Source: Fidelibacterota bacterium
GTDB lineage: Bacteria > Fidelibacterota > Marinisomatia > SCGC-AAA003-L08 > GCA-2689995
DNA: 33,467 bases
Direction: 5' to 3'
Assembly: GCA_014381925.1 (NCBI GenBank)
Contig: JACNKR010000064.1
Coordinates: forward strand, 1-33,467
Both the position numbers and the translations under genes were made by a program. Positions within the stretch are counted from its first letter, which is position 1. Each line of letters starts with the position of its first letter. Under the pieces are notes generated by a model. It did not search any database. It saw nothing but the letters and a program-made list of their open reading frames with translations, and was not told where the DNA came from. This document shows, one piece after another, positions 8,316-18,403 of the stretch.

Positions 8316-9077
8316 ATGCATAAAATTGTGATATTATCATTTTTATTTTTAGGTTTATGTTTTTCTCAAATAAACACGGAAAGAATGAGAAATGAATCAT
8401 TAATTGATGGAATTCAAAATAAAATTACCATTAATTTCACACTTGAAAAAGCGGATATTGAAGTTGTTGAATTTGAAACAAAATACAGAATGGATTATGC
8501 AGTAAACCAAAATTTAACTTCATTTTTCATTGTTAATTATAAAAATGGATATCAAAAAAGTAATGAAAAAATAAATCAAATTGTAAATAAAGGGTTTACA
8601 CATTTACGATTAACACAAAAACTCATTCCACAGATTTATGGTGAATTGTTTTTTCAAATTGGTTTTAATGATTTTTTATCAATTAAAGAGCGAAAAATTG
8701 CAGGAGGGGGAATAAGGATAAAAGGAAAAGAAAAAATTAAAGCATTAAAATCATTTTTAGGATCAGGGTTGATGAATGAAATCGAAAAATATGATGATGA
8801 TGAGAATTCAAATTTTAATTTAATTAGATCAACAAATTATCTAGCCTTAGACTTTCAAATTTTAGAAAATATAACATTTACAAATACAGTTTATTACCAA
8901 GTTGACATATCTAATAAAAACGATTATCGGATTTTATATAATAGTGGATTTAATTTTAAATTAATTAAAAATTTACATTTTTCTATGGCCATTAATAATA
9001 GATATGATAATGAACCACAACATAATATAAATAAACAATATGTTCAAATTTCAAATGGGATTACATATCATTTTTAA
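8316..9077 (+). CDS. Outer-membrane beta-barrel protein, DUF481-like
   Basis: The 253-residue protein has a signal peptide ending near FSQ (about residue 18). It then shows alternating polar/hydrophobic strands and a terminal phenylalanine, the usual signature of an outer-membrane beta-barrel. The segments GELFFQIGFNDF followed by RKIAGGGIRIKG, and FLGSGLMNEIEKY, resemble the DUF481 (YdiY-like) family, whose function is poorly known. It lies 73 bases after the trans-sulfuration gene and 25 before metH on the same strand with no strong terminator between, so it probably belongs to the same SAM-controlled transcript. A role in uptake or export linked to methionine or cobalamin is only a guess; it is too small for a TonB receptor. 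Confidence 0.75.
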   Translation: MHKIVILSFLFLGLCFSQINTERMRNESLIDGIQNKITINFTLEKADIEVVEFETKYRMDYAVNQNLTSFFIVNYKNGYQKSNEKINQIVNKGFTHLRLTQKLIPQIYGELFFQIGFNDFLSIKERKIAGGGIRIKGKEKIKALKSFLGSGLMNEIEKYDDDENSNFNLIRSTNYLALDFQILENITFTNTVYYQVDISNKNDYRILYNSGFNFKLIKNLHFSMAINNRYDNEPQHNINKQYVQISNGITYHF

Positions 9078-9102
9078 TATTTTTCAAAATGAAATTTTAT
9101 AG

Positions 9103-12100
9103 ATGGACCTAAATCAAATATTAAAAAATCGAATACTTGTTCTTGATGGTGCAATGGGAACAATGATTCAATCCTATAAATTACAGGAAAATGATTTTAG
9201 AGGCTCATTATTTATTGACCATAAATCTGATTTAAAGGGGTGTAATGATTTACTTTCTATTACTCAACCCCGTATCATTAATGAAATTCATAGTCAATAC
9301 CTAGAAGTTGGGGCAGATATAATTGAAACGAATACTTTCAATTCAAATTATCCCGGATTAGCTGATTATGATTTGGAAGAATTTGTTTATCAAATAAATT
9401 ATGAATCTGCTAATATTGCTAAAATATGTACAAATAAATACTCTGAATTAACACCTGATAAACCTCGGTTTGCTTGTGGAATTTTAGGTCCAACAAATAG
9501 AACAGCATCTCTATCTCCAGATGTAAATGATCCTGGATTTAGAAATATATCTTTTGATGAATTAGTCAAAACCTACTCCATTGCAACAAAAGGGTTAATA
9601 GATGGTGGTGTTGATTTTCTAATGATTGAAACCGTATTTGATACACTTAATTGTAAAGCGGCAATTTTTGCAGTTCAAAAGGTTTTTGAAGAAAAAGGAA
9701 CCTCATTACCAGTGAGTATTTCTGGCACAATTACAGATGCAAGCGGTAGGACATTATCAGGCCAAACAGTTGAAGCATTTTATAATTCGGTAAGGCATAT
9801 TGAATTACTTTCTATCGGATTTAATTGTGCATTGGGTGCAATTGAATTAAGACCTTGGTTAGTAGAATTATCAAAAATCTCAGAATTTCCAATTTCTTGT
9901 CATCCCAATGCAGGGCTTCCAAATGAGTTTGGAGGATATGATGAATCACCTACATCAATGGCTGAAATAATTAATGAGTTTGCTATTTCAGGTTTGGTAA
10001 ATATTATTGGTGGCTGTTGTGGAACGACTCCTAAGCATATAAATAAAATTGTAGAAACAATTAAAAATATAAAACCACGAAAAGAAATTAAAATCCCAAA
10101 AACGCTGAGATTAAGCGGATTAGAACCATTAAATTTTAGAAATGATTTATTATTTGTAAATATTGGCGAACGAACAAATGTAACTGGTTCAATAAAATTT
10201 AACAGATTAATAAAAGAAGAAAACTATGAAGATGCTCTAGAAGTTGCCAGACAGCAAATAGAAAATGGTGCCCAAATAATCGATATTAATATGGATGAAG
10301 GTCTTTTAGATTCTGAAAAAGTAATGATAACATTCTTAAAACTCATAGCTTCTGAACCTGATATTTCTAAAGTACCAATTATGTTAGACTCATCTCGATG
10401 GGATGTAATAGAATCAGGGTTAAAACATATTCAAGGAAAAGGAATTGTTAATTCTATTAGCCTAAAAGAAGGTGAAAATGATTTTTTAGAAAAAGCTAAA
10501 CTTGTTAAAAAATATGGCGCATCAGTTATTGTAATGGCATTTGATGAAAATGGCCAAGCAGATACATTTAACCGGAAAGTAGAAATCTGTAAAAGGGCAT
10601 ATTTTTTATTAACAGAAAAAGTTCACTTCCCATCTGAAGATATAATTTTTGATCCCAATATTTTTGCAGTTGCCACAGGAATTGAAGAACACAATAATTA
10701 TGCTATTGATTTTATTAATGCAATAAAATGGTTAAAAACTGAACTACCCCATATTCGAATTAGTGGCGGTGTGAGCAATCTTTCTTTTTCATTTAGGGGA
10801 AATAATCCTGTTCGAGAAGCTATGCATTCAGCATTTCTATATCATGCTATTAAAGCAGGAATGGATATGGGGATTGTAAATGCAGGGCAATTACAAGTAT
10901 ATGAGGAAATTCCGAGTGAATTATTAATTGCTGTCGAAAATGTAATTTTTAATAAAAATGAAAATTCAACAGATTCATTAATATCTATTGCCGAAACTTA
11001 TAGTGGAAAAATAAAGGTAAATGTAAAGGATGAAGTATGGAGAAAAGAAAAAGTAAATAAACGGATTTCACATGCTATGGTTCAAGGGATTACAAAATTT
11101 ATTGAAAATGATGTTGAAGAAGCTCGACTTAATTCTATGCATCCGATGGAAGTGATTGAAGGACCATTAATGAATGGTATGAATATTGTCGGTGATTTAT
11201 TCGGTGAAGGGAAAATGTTTCTTCCGCAAGTTGTGAAGAGTGCTCGAGTAATGAAAAAAGCTGTCGCTTATTTAATTCCATATATTGATGCTGAAAAAGA
11301 TGAAAGTGAAATTAATAATAGTTCAGCGGGAAAAATTATTATGGCAACAGTAAAAGGTGATGTTCATGATATTGGAAAAAATATTGTATCAGTGGTACTG
11401 CAATGCAATAATTATGAAGTTATTGATTTAGGTGTAATGGTTCCTGCAAAACTGATATTAGACACAGCAATCAAAGAAAATGTAGATATAATTGGATTAA
11501 GTGGATTAATTACTCCATCATTAGATGAAATGGTATCAATAGCTGAAGAAATGAAACGGAGAAAAATAAATATACCTATATTAATTGGAGGAGCAACAAC
11601 ATCCAAAAAACATACCGCTGTAAAAATTTCACCAGAAAATAATGCACCGATTGTATATGTAACCGATGCATCTCGTGCCGTTCAAACGGTTGAAAATCTG
11701 ATGAAAGATAAAACACAATATTGGAATAATATTCAATCGGAATATTTCAAAATCAGAGAATTATATTTTAATAAAACAAATACACTCACCTATTTATCTC
11801 TGCTATCTGCTCGAAAAAATAAGTTTAAAATAGATGAGAGCTATATTCCACCAACTCCAAATAAAACAGGAATTCACATAGTAAATAATATTGAATTAAA
11901 GGATTTAGAGCCATATATAGATTGGACCCCTTTTTTTCATGCATGGGAATTACGAGGTACATTCCCTGAAATTTTAAATGATATTAAAATTGGAAATCAA
12001 GCGAAATCAATTTTAAATGATGGTAAGAGACTTTTAAGGACAATAATAAAAGAAAAATTATTGTCTATCCATGGTGTATTCGGTATTTTTCCTGCAATAT

Positions 12101-12783
12101 CAAAAAATGAATCTGTTATTATTTATGATGAAAAAGATAAATCTTTTGAGATTGAAACATTAATTCATATTCGGCAACAAATGAAGAAGGGAAAATCTAG
12201 TATTAATTATTGTTTATCAGATTTTATACTTCCAAAATTAGAAAATAAACAGGATTGGATTGGTGCATTTGCAGTAATGGTTGGACCTGAAATAAATTCT
12301 ATTTGTGAAAAATTTGAATCAAATCATGATGATTATAATGCCATAATGATAAAAGTATTGGCTGATAGATTAGCAGAGGCATTTGCAGAAAAACTTCACG
12401 AAGATATTCGAAAAAAGCATTGGGGATATGAATCATCTGAAAAATTATCAAATGAAGAATTAATAAAAGAAAATTATTCGGGTATTCGCCCAGCCCCAGG
12501 ATATTCAGCATGCCCTGACCATACAGAAAAAAGTAAGTTATTTAAATTATTAGAAGTTGAAAAAAATATTGGGTTAAATCTAACTGAAAATTTTGCAATG
12601 ACACCATTAAGTGCGGTATGTGGTTGGTATTTTTCACACTCTAAATCAAAATATTTTTCAACTGGAAAAATACAAAAAGATCAAATTGAAAGCATTTCAA
12701 ATAAAAAAAATTGTAACATTAAAGAAATAGAAAAATGGCTCTCTCCTGTTTTAGGTTATCAGCCGTTAAAGAAAGAAGATTAA
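9103..12783 (+). CDS. metH: Cobalamin-dependent methionine synthase
   Basis: At 1226 residues it is practically the length of E. coli MetH (1227) and has all four modules. The homocysteine-binding barrel has zinc ligands Cys242 (GFNCALG) and Cys305/Cys306 (GGCCGTTP). The pterin-binding barrel begins near [11 protein letters not shown]. The cobalamin domain has DVHDIGKN, with the cobalt-ligating histidine at about 755, followed by SGLITPS and GGATTS. The C-terminal reactivation domain has [12 protein letters not shown] near residue 1130, the AdoMet-binding motif. It transfers a methyl group from methyltetrahydrofolate to homocysteine in the cytoplasm. The next gene, metF, makes that methyl donor and starts on the metH stop codon. 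Confidence 0.97.
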   Translation: MDLNQILKNRILVLDGAMGTMIQSYKLQENDFRGSLFIDHKSDLKGCNDLLSITQPRIINEIHSQYLEVGADIIETNTFNSNYPGLADYDLEEFVYQINYESANIAKICTNKYSELTPDKPRFACGILGPTNRTASLSPDVNDPGFRNISFDELVKTYSIATKGLIDGGVDFLMIETVFDTLNCKAAIFAVQKVFEEKGTSLPVSISGTITDASGRTLSGQTVEAFYNSVRHIELLSIGFNCALGAIELRPWLVELSKISEFPISCHPNAGLPNEFGGYDESPTSMAEIINEFAISGLVNIIGGCCGTTPKHINKIVETIKNIKPRKEIKIPKTLRLSGLEPLNFRNDLLFVNIGERTNVTGSIKFNRLIKEENYEDALEVARQQIENGAQIIDINMDEGLLDSEKVMITFLKLIASEPDISKVPIMLDSSRWDVIESGLKHIQGKGIVNSISLKEGENDFLEKAKLVKKYGASVIVMAFDENGQADTFNRKVEICKRAYFLLTEKVHFPSEDIIFDPNIFAVATGIEEHNNYAIDFINAIKWLKTELPHIRISGGVSNLSFSFRGNNPVREAMHSAFLYHAIKAGMDMGIVNAGQLQVYEEIPSELLIAVENVIFNKNENSTDSLISIAETYSGKIKVNVKDEVWRKEKVNKRISHAMVQGITKFIENDVEEARLNSMHPMEVIEGPLMNGMNIVGDLFGEGKMFLPQVVKSARVMKKAVAYLIPYIDAEKDESEINNSSAGKIIMATVKGDVHDIGKNIVSVVLQCNNYEVIDLGVMVPAKLILDTAIKENVDIIGLSGLITPSLDEMVSIAEEMKRRKINIPILIGGATTSKKHTAVKISPENNAPIVYVTDASRAVQTVENLMKDKTQYWNNIQSEYFKIRELYFNKTNTLTYLSLLSARKNKFKIDESYIPPTPNKTGIHIVNNIELKDLEPYIDWTPFFHAWELRGTFPEILNDIKIGNQAKSILNDGKRLLRTIIKEKLLSIHGVFGIFPAISKNESVIIYDEKDKSFEIETLIHIRQQMKKGKSSINYCLSDFILPKLENKQDWIGAFAVMVGPEINSICEKFESNHDDYNAIMIKVLADRLAEAFAEKLHEDIRKKHWGYESSEKLSNEELIKENYSGIRPAPGYSACPDHTEKSKLFKLLEVEKNIGLNLTENFAMTPLSAVCGWYFSHSKSKYFSTGKIQKDQIESISNKKNCNIKEIEKWLSPVLGYQPLKKED

Positions 12784-13724
12784 TGAAAGTAATAGAACAT
12801 ATCCATAATGCAAAAAACCCGTCATTTAGTTATGAAATAACCCCACCATTACGTGGAAAAACAGTTCGTGATATTTTAGATATTGTAGAGAAAATAAAGA
12901 AATATAACCCTCCATGGATTGATGTTACAAGCCACTCTGCTGAGGCTCATTATGAAGAATCTCATGATGGGTCAGTGAGACGAGTGGTTCGAAAAAAACG
13001 TCCTGGAACTATCAGTATTTGTGGAATTATTCAAAATAGATTTAATATCGATACGGTTCCTCATTTATTGTGTAGAGGGTTTACAAAAGAAGAAACAGAG
13101 GATGCACTTATTGAATTGAATTATCTTGGAATTGAAAATGTACTCGCGATTCGTGGAGATGAAACCAATTATAAAAAATCAATTCATGGACGGAAAGAAA
13201 ATTATTATGCCTCCGATTTAGTTGGGCAAATTTCTGATTTAAAAAAAGGGATTTATGTAGAAGAATTATTAAATGCTGAGCCAATGAATTTTTGTATTGG
13301 CGTAGCAGGATACCCTGAAAAACATTTTGAAGCACCAAACTTAAAAACAGATATTGACTTTCTTAAAGGGAAAATTAAAGCAGGTGCAGAATATCTTGTG
13401 ACTCAAATGTTTTTTGATAATAATCACTATTATCAATATGTTGAAGATTGTCGAAAATCAGGAATTACCGTACCAATTATTCCTGGTTTAAAATTATTAT
13501 CATCAACTGCACAAATGAAATCTATACCTAAAAATTTCTATGTAGATCTACCAAATGAATTAGTTGATGAAGTAAATGAATCTCCTGAAAATGTAAAAGA
13601 AATTGGACAAAATTGGTGCCAAAAACAATGTGAAGACTTGCTTAATAATAAAGTAAATAACCTACATTTTTATGTGATGAATCATGCCGATAGTATTTTA
13701 CAAATAGTAGAAAATTTAAATTAA
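12783..13724 (+). CDS. metF: 5,10-Methylenetetrahydrofolate reductase
   Basis: The 313-residue flavoprotein reduces methylenetetrahydrofolate to methyltetrahydrofolate, the methyl donor for MetH. The N-terminal segment FSYEITPPLRGKT, the LAIRGDE motif, VAGYPEKH and VTQMFFDN are characteristic of the family. I place the start at the ATG that shares its A with the metH TAA stop. An upstream in-frame start at 12735 would overlap metH by 49 bases and add a stretch that does not match the family. The sequence shows no C-terminal regulatory domain, as is normal for bacterial MetF. Apparently the last gene of the operon. Confidence 0.95.
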   Translation: MKVIEHIHNAKNPSFSYEITPPLRGKTVRDILDIVEKIKKYNPPWIDVTSHSAEAHYEESHDGSVRRVVRKKRPGTISICGIIQNRFNIDTVPHLLCRGFTKEETEDALIELNYLGIENVLAIRGDETNYKKSIHGRKENYYASDLVGQISDLKKGIYVEELLNAEPMNFCIGVAGYPEKHFEAPNLKTDIDFLKGKIKAGAEYLVTQMFFDNNHYYQYVEDCRKSGITVPIIPGLKLLSSTAQMKSIPKNFYVDLPNELVDEVNESPENVKEIGQNWCQKQCEDLLNNKVNNLHFYVMNHADSILQIVENLN

Positions 13725-13735
13725 AAAAGAATGAC

Positions 13736-13761
13736 TTTCATTTAAAATAATTTAATTGAAA
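13736..13761 (+). terminator. Possible AT-rich terminator hairpin after metF
   Basis: TTTCATTTAAA (13736-13746) pairs with TTTAATTGAAA (13751-13761) except for one T-T mismatch, around a 4-base loop. A T-rich stretch follows at 13768-13787. The stem is almost free of G and C, so its stability is low. The position 12 bases after the metF stop makes a transcript end plausible. Confidence 0.35.
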
Positions 13762-13790
13762 ACCATAAATTTATTTTCATTTTTATTAAC

Positions 13791-13808
13791 ATCTAAATTA
13801 ATTTAGAT
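13791..13808. repeat. Perfect 18-base palindrome
   Basis: ATCTAAATT at 13791-13799 is followed directly by its reverse complement AATTTAGAT. A DNA palindrome with no loop suggests a binding site for a dimeric regulator more than an RNA hairpin, but AT-rich sequence makes chance palindromes commoner. It lies 231 bases before the secreted-protein gene. Confidence 0.45.
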
Positions 13809-14038
13809 TATAGGCTAAGTAAAGCTGAAATTGAGCATACAATTGGAAAATATATTAAATAATTTCATTTCTCCATTCACAATTATAAAACTAAAATATA
13901 GGAGAATGCTTTTCATAAATAGTTAATACTGAGTTAACAAATAAATCATATTTGATTTGATGAAACTCACTTTAGGTAATGAAGTTAATGTGTAACTTCA
14001 ATTTAAATTAATTAATAATTATTGGACTTTTAATCGTC

Positions 14039-16960
14039 ATGAAAATCATTTTTTACATATTACAATTCGCATTTTTATTCTCCCAAACGAATTTACCCGA
14101 TTGGGAAATCCCCATTTCTATTAATGATTATGGTTGGTATCCAACTACTTTTGAATGTGTCAACGAGGACGGGTTTCCATGCGGTGCAGCAAATGAATGG
14201 GCATGTAATAATTTAGATTGTAGTTGGAGAACTACTGAATGTGGTGGAATTTATGGCGGTGTTTTAGATGAGTCTGGAGTTACAGACTTATGCCATGGAT
14301 TATCTGATACAATAAATATTGGTCTTAGTGATTCTGCAACAACAGGGTTTAGATATGGAGAAGATGAAATCAATTTATCACCTTCTGAAAATGTTGCACC
14401 TTTTGTAGATGGTTACTTTTATCACCCTGAATGGTGGGGAACAACGGATTTAAATAATGTAACTTGTGATTGGTTACAATTTGATTCCGATTATAGACAA
14501 TACCCTGATTCTATAAATATTATGGATTGGGAAATACATGGTCTAATAATGGAAATTCCTGATTTCGTTAGTTATAAACTAAGTTGGCCTGAGATTACTC
14601 TTCCTGATGAATATGATATTTATCTTTATTTATATAATGACGAATTTACTGAGTATGAAATTTATGACATGCGTCAATTCAATCAAATAACCCTTGCTAA
14701 AGATATGCTAATACCTGTTTTTGATAGTGGGTATCATAGTCGATCATCAATACGAATTGGGCAATGTCTTGAATTTGGTCCAGGTGAATATTATTGGGAT
14801 GATGATGGAGATGGTTTAGGAGCAGGTTCTGTTCACCTATATTGTGAAGAGTTTTTACCAGATGGTTATGTAAATAATAATAATGATATTGATGATGAGT
14901 TATATTGTGAAAGTAATGATATTGATGTGTGTGGTATTTGCGATGGAGAAGGCACAACAATTTATTATTATGATAATGATACCGATGGATTGGGAAGTGG
15001 AGATGAATTAATATTATGCCCCTTTGAAGTAGAAGAGGGAATGGTTACCAATAATGATGATATTAATGATGAGTTTTATTGTATTGAGAATTTTATTGAT
15101 GAATGTAATATTTGTGATGGCTCTGAAAATGATATTGGTTGTGGATGTTTTGAAGAAGCCCCTCAAATTTATTTTTATGATTATGACGGAGATGGACTCG
15201 GTAGTGGAGATACAACTATCTTTTGCCCAATATTAAATAATGATTTACAATATTCAATTCAACATTTCCCCGCTTTACCCGAAAACTATGTAACCAACAA
15301 TGATGATTTTGATGATGATTTTTACTGTGTAGCAAATATTTCAGATGATTGTAATGAGTGTGGTGGAACAAATACTTCATGTAATGTATTCGGTGGTGGT
15401 GTAACTCAGTTTTCATCAATTTTTCAATCAAGCAATAATAATATAAGATTAAATTGGTATTATTCTGGTGGATTAGTAGAAGCAATTAGTGGATTATTAA
15501 TAGTTGAACAAGTTGATGATATTTGGATAGCTATTGATTCTATTTCAACACCTTATAGTGGTGAGTATAATTCGACAGGTAGTCCTATGGATATTGGAAA
15601 AACAATTGGAGCATTGCCTTTTGACAGATATTATAATTGTTATAAATCTGAATTTCTACAAAATGATGAATGCTTAAATTACTTAGGGTTTAATACAATA
15701 ATTGAACAAACAACCGAAGATGTGAATATTTCACTTTTAGGTGGTAATAACTTGATTAGTTTTATTGGAATGCCTGAAGATAATTCACTTGAAAATGTAT
15801 TAGGGAATCAACAGGGCAATATACATTTTGTTATTGGACAAGGAATTGGTACATTCCATACAGACACAAGCGAAGATGGTTTATTAGATTCTTGGAATGG
15901 TAATTTAAATTATATTATGCCAGAAGATGGGTATTGGATAAATGTAACTGAGGATAGTACTGTAAATTTAAGAGTAGAAAATAGTTTTTTAACTCCTGAA
16001 AATCATATTTATGAATTAGAATGGGGGAATAATTTAATTTCATACATTGGAGCTGATAATTTTGAAACAATTATAGCTATACCGGACCATATAAAAGAAG
16101 TTACTTCCTTTATAATTGGGCAAGGAGTAGGACTTTTTCATATTGATGAAGACGGAGATGGTGAATTAGATTCATGGTCTGGAAATCTTGGGAATCTTAC
16201 AAAGGGAAAAGGATATTGGATTAATTTAGATTTTATGCCAGATGATAGTACCTACCATTTTGCTTGGGGAAATAATGATATTAATAAATCAAGTTTATCT
16301 GAAAATATTAATATTTATGATTTAGAAAATTTAGAATTTCCTGAATTTGAATTTAATCAATCTACTCAACAAAGTTTTTATTTGATTAAAAAATTAGAAT
16401 TACCAAATAATATTTCACAAAATGGATTAATTATTGCTGAAATTAATAACCGAATTATTGGTTATCGAAAATGGCATGGTTTATATACAGATATTCCTGT
16501 TATGGGTGAAGATTTCACTGTTGGAACAGAGCTTTATATTCAAAATGGCGAAATTCCATCTTTTAAATATTATGATATAACATCTGACATTATTTATGAA
16601 TTAGAAGCCTCCCAAGGAATAACTCCTTGGTACTCAAATACAGTGCAAATAATTGAAAAGTTAAATATAATTAATCAAATAATAAATGAAGTCCCGACAC
16701 AAATCTCATTTTCACCAGCATTTCCTAATCCTTTTAACCCACAAACTCAATTGGATTTTTCATTAGCTATTGAAAGTGATACAAGATTAGTAATCTATAA
16801 TATAAATGGTGAAATTGTTGATATTATTGTAGATAGAAAAATGCAAACAGGAACTTACTCATTTAATTGGGATGCATCTTTTGAACCTTCAGGAGTATAT
16901 TTTGCTGAATTAACAGCAAACAAGGAAGTTAAAGTTCAAAAATTAGTTTACTTAAAATAA
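14039..16960 (+). CDS. Large secreted protein with Cys/Asp-rich repeats and a T9SS sorting tail
   Basis: The 973-residue protein has a signal peptide ending FLFSQ (about residue 16). Residues about 250-452 contain four Asp- and Cys-rich repeats built on DGDGLGSG or DTDGLGSG, followed by a NNDDxxDEFYC element and CNICDG-type cysteine pairs. They look calcium-binding and disulfide-bonded. Two copies of a module of about 75 residues follow (from about 566 and about 658), both with NNLISxIG, a FxIGQGxGxFH stretch and GYWIN. The last 90 residues, with PAFPNPFNPQT, IYNINGE and GVYFAELT, match the type A T9SS C-terminal sorting domain. It is presumably exported across the outer membrane and surface-attached or released. 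No catalytic domain is recognised. Confidence 0.88.
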   Translation: MKIIFYILQFAFLFSQTNLPDWEIPISINDYGWYPTTFECVNEDGFPCGAANEWACNNLDCSWRTTECGGIYGGVLDESGVTDLCHGLSDTINIGLSDSATTGFRYGEDEINLSPSENVAPFVDGYFYHPEWWGTTDLNNVTCDWLQFDSDYRQYPDSINIMDWEIHGLIMEIPDFVSYKLSWPEITLPDEYDIYLYLYNDEFTEYEIYDMRQFNQITLAKDMLIPVFDSGYHSRSSIRIGQCLEFGPGEYYWDDDGDGLGAGSVHLYCEEFLPDGYVNNNNDIDDELYCESNDIDVCGICDGEGTTIYYYDNDTDGLGSGDELILCPFEVEEGMVTNNDDINDEFYCIENFIDECNICDGSENDIGCGCFEEAPQIYFYDYDGDGLGSGDTTIFCPILNNDLQYSIQHFPALPENYVTNNDDFDDDFYCVANISDDCNECGGTNTSCNVFGGGVTQFSSIFQSSNNNIRLNWYYSGGLVEAISGLLIVEQVDDIWIAIDSISTPYSGEYNSTGSPMDIGKTIGALPFDRYYNCYKSEFLQNDECLNYLGFNTIIEQTTEDVNISLLGGNNLISFIGMPEDNSLENVLGNQQGNIHFVIGQGIGTFHTDTSEDGLLDSWNGNLNYIMPEDGYWINVTEDSTVNLRVENSFLTPENHIYELEWGNNLISYIGADNFETIIAIPDHIKEVTSFIIGQGVGLFHIDEDGDGELDSWSGNLGNLTKGKGYWINLDFMPDDSTYHFAWGNNDINKSSLSENINIYDLENLEFPEFEFNQSTQQSFYLIKKLELPNNISQNGLIIAEINNRIIGYRKWHGLYTDIPVMGEDFTVGTELYIQNGEIPSFKYYDITSDIIYELEASQGITPWYSNTVQIIEKLNIINQIINEVPTQISFSPAFPNPFNPQTQLDFSLAIESDTRLVIYNINGEIVDIIVDRKMQTGTYSFNWDASFEPSGVYFAELTANKEVKVQKLVYLK

Positions 16961-18403
16961 TTATTTAGCACATCTAAATCCAATATTATCCACTGTTGCA
17001 TGGGACTCTAAAGATTTAGTTGACCAAACTCGAAGATCTTGTTTTGTGCTTTTCCATGAACCTCCTCGACTCATTCGGTTTGATGGATAACCATTTTCAT
17101 GAGTAACCCATTCCCAAACATTACCTGCCATGTGATTAAATCCATAACATTCATTTGGACATGTATTAAAAAACCAAAAAGGACTGACATCATCTTGATA
17201 TAACGAAACAGGTGCTAATCCAGGTTCATTTAATTGATTAATACCATTTCCTGGTTCGTAAGGCTCAATTTGATTGTTTACATCTTCATTATTGGCATAA
17301 TTTGCATTTGAAGAATTTATCTCATTTATTGGATTATCATTTTCATCATATGCAGAACCCCAAGGATAATCAAATTCACCATTTCCTCCAGAAGCCTTTT
17401 CCCACTCAATTTCTGAAGGTAAACGAAAATTAAAAAATTCTGCAAAATGTGTAGCACCTACCCAACTTACAAAATTAACAGGATAATATGGTATATGATG
17501 ATTATTTATAATACCATCAATATAAAATGTAGATCCATCCCATTTTATATATCCATTTTCTAAATCATATAGAATATTACCATCATTATCTTTTATCCAT
17601 GGCCCAATATTTATTGTATCAATTTGATTTAATTCTTTTGCAACACTTAAATATGACCGATACTGTAAATTAGTTACTTCTGTTGACATTAATTGAAATT
17701 GTGCTTCAACGGTTTTTGAAACATCATTTGGACCAAATTTGAATACACCAGGATCAACGGTAATAAATTCAAAACTAACAGGCTGAACACTATTACTCCC
17801 AGATTCTTTAAATCCTTTATCAATTACATTAATTTTAAAAAACTCTGCAGAATTACTATTATAACTAATTGTTCGCTGAATATCATTTGCAGAATAAATT
17901 GTATCGATAAAGCTAAAATGTACATTATTCATCATGATAACATAAGCATAGAAATCTAAATCTCTACACTGAGACCAGCTAAATTGCAATAACCCATTTT
18001 CATCAATAATGGGATTTAAAATCACACTTGTTGGTTTTTCATTATCAATAATAATTTGAATTGGAGTACTCAAGGAAGATTCATTTTCACTTGTGTCAAA
18101 GGCTTTTACAGATAATTCGAGAGAACTACCCTCTTCAATATCTATTAGACTTCGAGTATCCACAATAAACTCATAGGGGGGATCATAATCTTTTATATTC
18201 GTATTTTCTTGATTTATCCATAATTCTAAATAATGTATTCCAATATCATCAGATGCGATTGCAGATACAATTAAAGTATCCGAAATAAAATCGCCATTAT
18301 CTGGATAACTAATGTATGCGGATGGTTTATTAATATCTATTCCCTCATAATTATTGCATGAATAGAATAAAATTAATGATAAAAATATAAAAAGATATCT
18401 CAT
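16961..18403 (-). CDS. Lipoprotein with Ig-like region and SUMF1/FGE-type domain
   Basis: The 480-residue protein has a lipoprotein signal ending FYSC, with the lipid-acceptor cysteine at residue 16. Residues about 28-120 look like a bacterial Ig-like domain (SYPDNGD, then LELWINQ and a PPYEFIVDT strand), followed by a fibronectin-like stretch. From about residue 225 a SUMF1 (formylglycine-generating-enzyme) fold is clear: STEVTNLQYR, RLPSEIEWEKASGG, MAGNVWEWV, RGGSW and the ending NIGFRCAK. The cysteine pair that follows the GGSW segment in true FGE is absent (KSTKQDLRVWS here), so it is unlikely to make formylglycine. Such domains also occur in gliding and surface lipoproteins. Its stop abuts that of the convergent secreted-protein gene. 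Confidence 0.85.
   Translation of the reverse strand: MRYLFIFLSLILFYSCNNYEGIDINKPSAYISYPDNGDFISDTLIVSAIASDDIGIHYLELWINQENTNIKDYDPPYEFIVDTRSLIDIEEGSSLELSVKAFDTSENESSLSTPIQIIIDNEKPTSVILNPIIDENGLLQFSWSQCRDLDFYAYVIMMNNVHFSFIDTIYSANDIQRTISYNSNSAEFFKINVIDKGFKESGSNSVQPVSFEFITVDPGVFKFGPNDVSKTVEAQFQLMSTEVTNLQYRSYLSVAKELNQIDTINIGPWIKDNDGNILYDLENGYIKWDGSTFYIDGIINNHHIPYYPVNFVSWVGATHFAEFFNFRLPSEIEWEKASGGNGEFDYPWGSAYDENDNPINEINSSNANYANNEDVNNQIEPYEPGNGINQLNEPGLAPVSLYQDDVSPFWFFNTCPNECYGFNHMAGNVWEWVTHENGYPSNRMSRGGSWKSTKQDLRVWSTKSLESHATVDNIGFRCAK

Larger units (their letters stand above)
13725..14038. other. Intergenic region after the met operon
   Basis: The 314 bases hold an AT-only hairpin just after metF, a perfect 18-base palindrome, and otherwise AT-rich sequence running up to the start of the large secreted-protein gene. 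A promoter for that gene must lie here or further upstream, but I cannot pick a convincing -35/-10 pair. No open frame or RNA gene is evident. Confidence 0.5.

Noticed and set aside
12735..12782. Upstream start for metF overlapping metH
   Set aside because: The extra residues are unlike MetF; the ATG coupled to the metH stop gives the correct length.
14786..15400. Direct repeats considered as a CRISPR or other DNA-level array
   Set aside because: The repetition is at protein level with variable spacing and no identical DNA repeats; it encodes Cys/Asp-rich protein units.
14697..15485. Several open frames on the opposite strand or in another frame within the secreted-protein gene
   Set aside because: They are by-products of the Asp/Asn-rich repeats (GAT/AAT codons read as ATC/ATT or ATG); their His/Leu- or Met-rich translations have no protein-like pattern.
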